The notes beneath the pieces were generated by a model. That model saw only the letters and a program-made list of their open reading frames with translations. It searched no databases and was not told where the DNA came from. Below, in pieces: positions 54,065 through 64,000 of a stretch of 64,000 bases of DNA. The stretch is from contig JH720323.1 of NCBI GenBank assembly GCA_000231825.2, positions 647,825 through 711,824 on the forward strand, written 5' to 3'. Made by a program: the position numbers and the translations under genes. The stretch comes from Tetrahymena elliotti 4EA (Eukaryota; Ciliophora; Oligohymenophorea; Hymenostomatida; Tetrahymenidae). Each line of letters starts with the position of its first letter. Positions within the stretch are counted from its first letter, which is position 1.

Positions 54065-55588
54065 AATTGCTTTTCTGATTGTTAAAAAATAGTTTGTATT
54101 CCCTCTATCATGTTATTGTCAGTACAAAATATCAAAGTAGGTGCAAAACATATCTCAGAGGAGATTTAGTTTAATAGTGAGTGATTTCAGTGATTTACGT
54201 TTATTAAAAATTTCAAAAATTTTCTAAAAGAATTATATTTATAAAAACCTATTATTTATTATCTAATTATATTAATAAAATCAATAATTATCATATAAAA
54301 CATTTCTTGGTGTCTTCGTGTTATTTATTTCATATATTGTAATCAATCAATAATTTATAATTAAATTTCAAATTAAATTTTCAAATTAAGTCTTATTTTT
54401 ATGTTTCAGACTAAAAAAAATTTAAACTCAAAAAATAATAAATTATCAAGAATATTTTTGTTGTTAAATTCTAGATAAAGATTTAATCTTATTAATTATT
54501 CTTTTAAAATTTATAAACTATCCTTCTCATTTGTTTGATTATTTATTCAAATAAAAAGATATATATATTTTTTAATAACCATGCATTTAAGTTCAAATAA
54601 TATTTGATTTCGAAATGGCTTATTTAAAATGATTTATTGTTTTTATTTTTGTCGGTTTGATAGTGCCTATAATTTTTTCAATTAATATCTTTATTAAGAT
54701 TAGACATAGATGTTTTGAAGAGTTTTTTTGTTTTTAAAATTAATTTTAAAATAAATCTTAAATAAAATAAATATTTTAATAGCTATCTAATTAAATTAAA
54801 AAATTACTTTAACAAGAATTATAAAACTATTAAAAAATCATATTTTTTACTGCATTAATTGATCATTTTTGAAAGATATTTAATGGGTTTTAAAAAACAA
54901 AAGAAAGTTACATCTTAAAATTAATCTGATGATTAAAATGTAAGTAATCTAAATACAAAAGATGGTCAAGTAAAATATTAGTTTTTTAATTGGTTATTGT
55001 GAAATACTAAAAATTTATGAAAACGAAATCTATAAAAGGAAAATCAAATAGAAATTGAACAATTAATTAATGTATTTATTTCTTGAATCAAGTTTTTTTC
55101 ATTTATTTTTTTGTTTGTTGATTAAAGAAAAGAGTATTTTTTTATAATAAAATATAACCTGGATGCCTTTATGTAGATAGTTTTCAATGTATCTAGCATT
55201 TTGTGATTATTTAGTTTATAATGTGTAATTTAAATGAATAATTTTTCATTCATTGATTATGAGTAAAAAAGATTTTACATTAAGATAAATAAATCATTCT
55301 TGCACAAAAAATTAAAAAAATTATAAGGGCTCTTAATTTCAGATCTTAAAAAAAGTGAAGATATTATTTTTAATAATTAATAAGAGAACTTTAACTTCAA
55401 ACAAACTAAATTCTATTACATAAAATAGAAAAAAAAAAGCATTAACTAATCGAATTATAAACTGATCTCTTCTTTAGAGTTATTTAAGTTAAATTATTAT
55501 AAATTGAGAACAAATTGACCAACTATATTTAAGCTTTTTAGTTACTTTAGCAAGTCATAATATAACATCAAAATAAGATAGAATATAA
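54065..55588. other. Intergenic spacer
   Basis: A 1.5-kb AT-rich spacer between two (+) genes. I find no gene, RNA or repeat in it. Confidence 0.45.
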
Positions 55589-58500
55589 ATGAGGGATATT
55601 ATTAATACCAATAGTATTAGCGGATCAAATGATTTTAAAAAATTTTTATAGGTTTTGTATGAAAAGCTGAACTATTATCCTCAGCACAATATGAATTTAT
55701 TAAATGTAATTTCAGAGGAAATAGAAAAAGGCAGGTTAAGCTTTAGAAGCTGTGACGAATTAAGCATATAAAAGGATGACACTTTTTATTCTAATGAAGT
55801 TGTTGATCATATATAAGCATTTATAGTTTCAGAGGAATTAAGATAACGTCCTAGATAAATATTTTATTTTATTTGTTTAATTAGTGCAATGTGTCAGCAA
55901 GATGAGACGCTTGGCTTCTAAATTAAGCAAATACAATAAGATATTTATGATTAGATTTTAGGTTTAATATTGAAGGCCTGGTCTTACGAACCAGATGACG
56001 AAACTATCAAAGAGATATACTAAATTGAATAAGAAGGCTATTCACTCTTATAAAACTCATAATAGTAATTTTATATTAATGAGTCTAACACTGCAACTTA
56101 CCAAAATGATTCAAATTAAGTAATAAATACTTAATAAGTGTAGACCAAACGTAAGCAATATTCTGAATTTAAGAAATCGAAGTGCCTAAAGTTCAGCTGC
56201 TAAATACTAAATGGGTTAGACATAAATTAACTTATAAAAATAATGAACAAATTTAATGAAAAATTAACTTTTTTATATGAGGAAGCAGAAGAAAATTCTG
56301 ATGATAAGCCAAACCAAAAAAAAAATTAGATAAATTAACCTAATAATGCAATTATTTTGGATGAAAGTGAAAATAATGCTTCAGAATGCGTTTAGCAGGT
56401 GAATTAGCGCTATCCTCAAAAGGATGAAGTTGTTAGTGATTTAGTTCTAAAGGAGAAAAACTCTCAAGTTGAAGGTTCATTATAGTAAAATTCTGTTTAT
56501 CGTTCAGATAACACTCTTGCCAGCTAATAAAATATATCCATGTAGAGTATTGATACATATAATTACGACAATGAATTCATCATAGATTGTTTGCTTTAGA
56601 TATTAAAATGCTTGGAAGAGCAAAGAATTCTAAATAACCATTCAGATTAGTGTTTATTATTCACAAAAAGCTCATCTTTAAAAATAGAAAAAATACGAAA
56701 AGGTTTGCAAGATTTTCAGATCTGTTTAGGATTTAAGCTTTCATTAAAGAGAAAGACCGTTTTCAATATAATTAAGGTATTAGGGGAAAGAAATGCTTAA
56801 AATTAGCAAGACATGTTTTTTAAACTCTCTTTACATGTAAACTATGATAATAATAACACCAAATTAGAAATTGAAATTTTTGGGAAAACTAAAACAGAAA
56901 ATTTTACACTGGAGTTAGGTTCTACTAGAAAACTTGAGTAAAGATGGCTTATTATTTAAATGATCTTTCCTGGCCAATAAAAAGAGCATGTAATAAAAAT
57001 ATTTATGATTTTCTTAATAAATTTATTATCATTCTCTTTCTTTTTTTTTTTTGAAGTAAATCTTATCGAATGGAATATTTTAAATTATAATCGAGAAGTG
57101 TAAGTTCATTAAATATTACAAAAGTATAATTAGTGTGTTGGCTGACTAATAATAAGTCACGATAATTAAGAAGGAAATAGAAAGGATACTTGAAAATGAG
57201 TTTTTGTTTTTTACAAAGGTGATAAAGAAATGAATTAAAAATTAAAAAAATATCAATATTTTTACAAATCTAGATAATTAATTATTAATAAATTGGTCAA
57301 ATAAAACTAGGAAGAAAACAAAAGCAAAAATTGAAAAGAAAAAAACAATCAAATTAAAAAATTTCTTAATAAATTAATTTACATTTTCACTTTTGTAATT
57401 TCTTTTATAACCAAAAAAATAAAAACATTTATTAATATAAAAGAAATTTACATCATTAAATTTATTCAAAATAAATTAATAATAGATCTTTATTTCAGTT
57501 GAAGATTTTTACTCTTAAGAGCAGTTAGCAACTAAATACATTTAGCCAAATAATTATCTTATAGATGGCAGCAAGTATGTATCAGTAGTTATTGGAAATC
57601 TAGAATCAGAATACAATAAAGCAAATATAACAGGTTAAGTAAGATTTTCTTTATTTTCTCAATAATATATTAAAGATATTATTTCACTTAAGAATAATAT
57701 AAGATCTGCTAATAAAAATGAAGAATATTTATTTAAGATGTGGTCCCTCAATTTTGGAAAAGAGCTGAAAGGAATTAAGTTAAGAAACTTTACTTACATT
57801 AATGATATTTAGCAATCTTATATTCTTAGTTAAACTATATCCAAGAGATATCATATCCTTTGCCTTAACATCGAAAATCCCTCTAACAAATAATATATAA
57901 ATAACACCAAATATTCTGAGCTAGATAAGGATAATTTTGTTTTCGAGTTTAAAAACTCAGATGTTTGTGATCATTTTAATTTTACTGAAAGACATGAAGC
58001 TAAGTCTCTCAATTTTTTTGCTAAAATTTTTAAATCAGGTGATAAATAATAAACATTTGGCCCAAATGATGTCACTGAAGCAAAAGCCTCATGGAAAGTT
58101 AATGAAATGACAATTCAATATGTAAATCTAAAGCTTTATTAGCACAATTATCCTCTTAACGTTTTAGAAAAAATAGGAAATATGGATATATTTTTTTATA
58201 TCTTGAAAAGTATCCTTGAGCTGGATATTTTGTCAAAGAAAATAAAGTTAGAATCAAAATATAATATAATAAAAATTATATTCAGCTTAATGGAGTAATT
58301 CAATTACTCTCATTCTCATGTTCTTAAAAATCTAGATAATTATATCACAAATTTAAGCCAAAAAGACATTATTTCATATCAACAAAAAGAATCTATGTTC
58401 TGTTAAGTTTCTAAAATGCAGCTAGAATCAATTAATCAGTTTTTTATTGAAAAAAATGGTTTTATTCTGCTTCAAAATTTTCTCAAAGAAGTAAATATTG

Positions 58501-61500
58501 CAGCAAAAAGAAAAAATTAATTTATTTTATTTTAATTAAGAAATTAGATATTTTCAAGGAAGGACAGCAGTTCTAAATTTCAGAAATTTTAATTAAATAT
58601 TTTAAATCTTGGGAATTTGATAACTAAATGCTACACAGATGTTTTGTAAATCTCATTTTGAATTTTGACATCATAAACTGCTTAAATTATAATGATTAAG
58701 AATCTATGCTTAGAGAAATTAAAGAATAGGCTTTTAAAAGGTTTAGCTTTGACCTCTAAAAATCCAATAAAATTGATTATATTCTTTCTAGTTGCATTAA
58801 ATATTATTTGACTGATTTGTATGAGTTTATTTTAGATAAAAGAATCAACCAATCCACCAATTCAAATACGAAATTAACAATTAAAAATTTGCAAGGCTTC
58901 ACAGATCCATCTTAAGAAACCCTGACTTCATCTAGCAAAAGCCCATTAAAGTAGATTAATTTTTTTCAATAAAATTTTTAAATCATTTTTTTAAAAATTA
59001 GTCATAAAGAAGAAGATAGCTATACAACTTCAAGTGATACTTCTAACTCTACATTTTAATTTTATGCTAACTTTAAGAGATCAAAAAATATGGAAGAAAA
59101 AGACATTCCTAAGAAGATAATTGAGTTCAAGCAGAAAGAAATTCTTTTAAAATAAATTTTTAACATAATATATCATATAATCCTTGTTAAATCACCTAAG
59201 GAAGACGCTACATATCAATAAATGTTTTAAAATTAAATAAAAACCATTATTGGTTACATTAGCTATTTAATTACTATGGGGACTAAGCTTGATTGCTTGT
59301 ATAAATAATTTTGGTAATCACAATAATTTAATTGCCCATAGTTTATTGATAGATAAAATCAAAAACCTAATTAGGCATTTGCTAACACTCTTACTAACTA
59401 AAATATAAGCAATTTAAAATCTCCTCAATTAAAAGTTATCAAACAAAGTTAAAGTCATAGTAATCTCAAAGATTTCGGAGAATAATTTGGAAATACTTAT
59501 TTGAATACAGCAGTTTAAAATTAACCTAGTAAAAATAATCATGGATCTATTACTTCGGATAAGTAAATTATTGGAAAACCAAGTCTCAGCTAAGGAAAAA
59601 TAAGAAAAGAATCTTACTCTCAAGATAGCTGCTAAAACTCATATGCTCCAAGCGAAACAAATTTTTCAAATTAAAATGATGACGACTATACAACTCAAGG
59701 TTTTTCAGATTAGTTTTATTGCAATTTATGCCATAAAGAGCATTAACTAGAAAATCAGGTTTATGAATTAGAAAAATTATAATTTAGTTTATTGTTAAAA
59801 GAATTGCTTTATGTAATTCGCCGTTTAATGATTAAAACAAATGAATAAAGTTCAAAACAACCTTAGTAAAAGGATGGCAAGCAAATCAATGAAGAGAAAT
59901 AGTACATTTTCAGACGTTAGATGACCGCCCTTTTAGTATAAGATGAAAAGATGATAGTGGTGTAAAATGGGGCAAATTATTAAAATAAAACAAATTAAAA
60001 TAATGTTGATTACTAAAATATTTTGTTGGAATCATCTTAAATAAAAAATTTTGCTACAGCTCCGCTTGTTTATACTAGAGAATAAGAAGGATACTAGACA
60101 GGTAATGATCTTGATTACAGTAGCAGAACCAATGGAAATCAAAATATATCATAATAAAGAAAGATAACTATGTAAGGTATAAAGAAGATTTTGAATACTC
60201 AACCCCTAGAATAATCATAGAGTAAAATAGAAGAAGAACCTTCAAGCTTAGACCAAGAATATTTTTATCAAAATGCTCTATTTAAATATAAATACCTAGA
60301 TATAATTTTGGGAATAAATGTTAATCATATCTCTAAGGAAAATTAATACTAAGAGAATGTCTAGCGCTATTTGATAGAAATAGTTTACCACTTTTACGAA
60401 TAATTTAAGTAATCTGTAATTGATGAATCTAACCAATCAAAATAAGATGTTTATTCTAATTTTTTAAATTAACTTATTTTACGTCTAGGAGATAATCTAG
60501 TAGAAATGGGAGAAAAAAGTTCATAAGCATTTGAACAAAATCTATTATAAGTAATATTCTCAAAGGAGTAGTAGGTGTTAAATTAAAAGAATAGTGTTTT
60601 AAATATCTTTATTAACAAATTTTCATATTTTAGTAGTAAAACACAGCTACAAGCGACCTTAGATTTCCATAAAAAAATTAATCATATTCTAAATCGAAAA
60701 AATTATAAGCGACATGAATTTTTATATTTTTTAAATACCATTATTTGCAAATTTTAAATTTAATAAGAATTAAATAAAAATATCACTAAATCATCCCTAA
60801 TATGTTGGCTGATTGATAGCTACCTTTACTATAGCATCAAATAAAATGAAGATCCTAGATAAATCTTAGAAGAAATGCTTGCAATATTATCTTTGTTTCT
60901 CCATTAAGCAGATTACAAATAAATTATTGAGTCAAAAAATTCTAAACAAAGAGGGGAAGGATTCCCTAATATTATGAATTAAAATGAGTTATAATTAATC
61001 CATGGCCCTCCTTATGATCATTACCAATTTGATGACTAGTAAGCTGAGTACGAAGAACAGTTAGAATAGCCAAATTTAGAAGATTATTTATTAGGATTAA
61101 AAGAACTTATTTTAAGAATTGTTAAAAGTTGCTAAAAGGAAAATAATAAGCAAATTATAAAATAATACCATCAATGTTTAGTCAACATCATTTTCATAGT
61201 AGAATATATTATCCAAACATAAGATATTTAAAAGCTGGATCTAATATAAATAAATGAGCTTATTAATTTGATTGAGTAATTTGTAAATTTTGGAGTCTCT
61301 TCTAAATCAATATTTAATATCGATCCAGTTTTAAAAGTTTTGAATTAAAACAGTTTTATCACACAAAGTTAAATTGATTTGATTAAATAAATGTAATAAA
61401 ATTTCAAAGGAGTTGATTAAATAAACGGAGGTCCACTCCGTTCAGTTATCAATGTAATATTTACATTAATTTAGAAATTACAAATTGTACATTCATTAAA

Positions 61501-64000
61501 ACACTAAGAATAAAAACAATTGGTTGAAAGACTCATAAAAATATTTTAAAGCTGTTAATTTTTAGAAAATCTGCAATAAGTATAATCAAGTAATACTTTT
61601 TAAAATAACTCTCTAATCAAAGAGAAGCACTTTATGATAGAAGGTAATATTTTAAAAAATGTCTAGCTTGGTAATCCTATGTATTTTTAATATGATATAG
61701 AAATAAATAAATATCCAGCTTAATAATAGAGTATTTATTCAATTTTAAAAGACAGTTTGCCCATATATATACTTTTTAACCTTTTAAGGCTGTTCCATCA
61801 TCAATCCAAGTAATAAAATACATTTTTTTAATTAATTTTAATAGTTTTAATTTATTCATTAATAATAGGAAGCTACATGAAACATTAAACAGATAAACCA
61901 TTCAAGAACAAAAAGATATAAAAACTACAATATAGTTAATAATATAATCAGTTAATTGTATTAACAAGTCGAAATGCATAGAAAATCTTTCATAAATTAA
62001 TATTGTTTGTTAAAACTTGCAGAATCAGTCATAACACAAAAAAGTGACAAAGGAAATTTCTAATTCCCTTCTTGAATATTATTTTAACAATTAAATGAAT
62101 ATTAACTATTAATATTTTAGCGAGGAGCTATCTAAAGATAAATCAGATCAATAAATAGAAGAACTTATTCAAACATTCAAAGATAATTTTGACTTTTTTT
62201 ATTAGTACTAAGATAAAATCCACAATATCAACAATAGCAATAATAATAATAATCTTCTTCAAGAAGATTAAGGATAGGCTGAGAATAGAAACAGAAAAAA
62301 TAGCCACTTCAATCCTAAACAAAATGAAGGGTAAAATAAAAAAAGCTCTTTAGACAAAATAGAGTTTTACTAAGAAATTTCTTAAATTGCTCTAAAGCAA
62401 TCACAAGAGCAATCAGATGAAAATATATATTAAATCTACTAAAAACTTTCCAAAATGTCAACTTTGGAGGAATATTCAATAGAAGGTTTCCTTATCCCGT
62501 ACTTGTATGTGCCAACCATCAATACTATAGATTTTGTAAAATTTATTTTATAGTAATTTAAATAATAAAACTATTTAAAAACAAAAAAAGGTTTCTTCTT
62601 AAGTACCTCTTTTACTTCACAGAATGATTATGTATGAAAAAAACAAAAATATTTCTTTAATACAAGAAACAATTTCTTCCTTAAAGCCAATAAAAATTTA
62701 TAAAATTTAATAAATCATTGACTTAAATAATGAATTTAACATGATGGGTAAATTTTATTTGATCTTTTCTATTCTTAAATATCCTCTTCAAAATAAAAAA
62801 TAGAGTCTTAGGCTAATAATTATGATAAAATATTTGATAAGAAGTGGGAAAAAATTCAAAAGAATTTAGAAAGCCAAAAAGGAGTATTTTACAGAGAATT
62901 TGAGAATTATAAATCAGTCCAAACAATCTTTAAAACTATTGATATTTATGGAAGAAGAAGCTTAACTTACACAAAATCTAAGAAAAAGAATCTTTATAAA
63001 AATCATCAACAGTACTAGCAAGAATACATTGATAATTAAAATAATGATGATAAGGCTGGAGATGATAATTTTGATGATTATTAATCAGAGTAATACTAAT
63101 CTAAAGTCAGAGATTGTGAAATAAAATCTGAAAGTAGTATTACAACACTACAAGATTAAGTAAGCTTTTTTTTTCCATTCAAAAAATGTTTTTAAATTTT
63201 GTTTAGTATTTAACTGAAGACGTAGACACAATTAAGCATGATACAGAAAAACAAATTGAAGACATTTTTACAAAAACACATTAACCTAAATTAGTCTTTT
63301 TAAAGGAGGGAGAATATATTTCATTGACTAACTCTTACTTTGGTATTGTAAGAGTCTTAAAACATCAAGATGATGAATCTGAGATTATTTTTGAAAGTAA
63401 CAAGTTTATTAGAAGGCCAGATTAAGATGTAATTTTAGAATTTATTTGTTTAGTTTCTCTAAAATTAAAATTAAAAAAGATTTTAAACAACGATGATTAC
63501 TAGATAATATCACTGCCTGACTAAGATAGCAACTCAAAAGAGATGGAAAAAAACTCAATAGAAAAATATAAAAAATATTTGTTAGGATCATTAGAACCTT
63601 AATATAACGATCGTAAAAAAATTCTCCAGATAAAAAATATTTTGGAAATATATTGCTAAACATACAATGCATTAGAAAATGCTGTGGAAATATTTATGAA
63701 AAATAACAAGTCTTATTTCTTCGTTTTTTATGAAGAATAAACAAGAAAAATATTTTTGGAAAGCCTCAAAAAGATCTAAAAGGAAAATAAGACTAGCTAT
63801 ATCTTTTCAATTATTGATGAAAATCAAAGAAAGAAAAAATTGGCAAAGTATCAAAAATAATGGTAAGAAGATGAAATCACTAACTTTGAGTATTTAATGG
63901 CTTTAAATTGTTTATCCAGTCGCTCTCTAAACGATATTAACTAATATTATGTATTCCCTTGGATTATAAGGAATTATAAAAGTGATCATATTGATATAAA
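55589..64000 (+). CDS. Large BEACH-family protein (neurobeachin/LRBA/WDFY-like), 3' part off the right edge
   Basis: Partial; roughly 2,590 residues in the window. Introns with agreeing phases: 56990..57056, 58491..58540, 61810..61868, 62536..62590, 62748..62803 and 63160..63206. One further intron between about 57150 and 57498 could not be fixed, because no donor gives the phase needed by the exon at 57499. The N-terminus is helical and Q-rich. A region near residue 430 (FKLSLHVNYDNN, KTENFTLELGS) could be the concanavalin-like domain found in these proteins. A long armadillo-like and low-complexity middle follows. The last 100 residues contain the PH-BEACH end and BEACH start: FLESLKKIQ, then EITNFEYLMALNCLSSRSL and YYVFPWII. 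BEACH proteins scaffold membrane traffic and autophagy. WD40 repeats would be expected beyond the edge. Confidence 0.88.

Overview
The window is very AT-rich nuclear DNA of a ciliate, most likely the macronuclear genome of Tetrahymena or a close oligohymenophorean relative. In every real gene TAA and TAG are read through in frame as glutamine and only TGA stops translation. Introns run from about 39 to over 400 nt, mostly 47-65 nt, and start GTA and end TAG or AAG. That size rules out Paramecium, whose introns are about 18-35 nt. Under the standard code the genes look like strings of tiny ORFs, so all models below were rebuilt by hand with the ciliate code. Nearly all multi-exon models keep phase across every junction; the exceptions are stated.

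Layout. 1-3.6 kb (-): an ANKRD13-like ankyrin/GPCR-chaperone protein running off the left edge. 4.6-7.3 kb (+): a leucine-rich-repeat protein. 8.5-12.2 kb (-): a 993-residue protein of unknown function. 15.3-17.9 kb (+): an 846-residue unknown protein with a Q/N-rich tail. 19.6-21.8 kb (+): hormone-sensitive lipase. 22.4-23.2 kb (+): RlaP-type nucleotidyltransferase. 24.0-24.5 kb (+): cornichon/Erv14 cargo receptor. 25.5-28.5 kb (+): TEY-type MAP kinase with Q-rich ends. 30.4-34.8 kb (+): voltage-gated K+ channel. 35.6-41.8 kb (-): two tandem paralogous DOMON / cytochrome b561 / cytochrome b5 / FAD-NAD(P) reductase fusions. 43.1-43.5 kb (+): small two-helix membrane protein. 44.9-45.4 kb (+): centrin. 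46.5-47.4 kb (-) and 47.8-49.7 kb (+): divergent peptidyl-tRNA hydrolase and MnmE/GTPBP3. 50.1-50.9 kb (-): ERI-type DEDDh exonuclease. 52.2-54.1 kb (+): coiled-coil protein with an AT-hook. 55.6 kb to the right edge (+): a very large BEACH-family protein, cut just inside the BEACH domain.

How the genes relate. The window is typical eukaryotic housekeeping and signalling territory, not an operon-like system. Two local arrangements matter. The b561 fusions are a tandem duplication with both introns conserved. The Pth and MnmE genes share a 355-bp divergent intergenic region and both act on tRNA in translation. The most unusual gene products are the four-module redox proteins, which would carry a complete NAD(P)H-to-lumen electron path in one polypeptide, and the 993-residue unknown protein at 8.5-12.2 kb.

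No tRNA, rRNA, CRISPR array, telomere repeat or transposon was recognised. Intergenic DNA is poly-A/T rich with a few short direct repeats.
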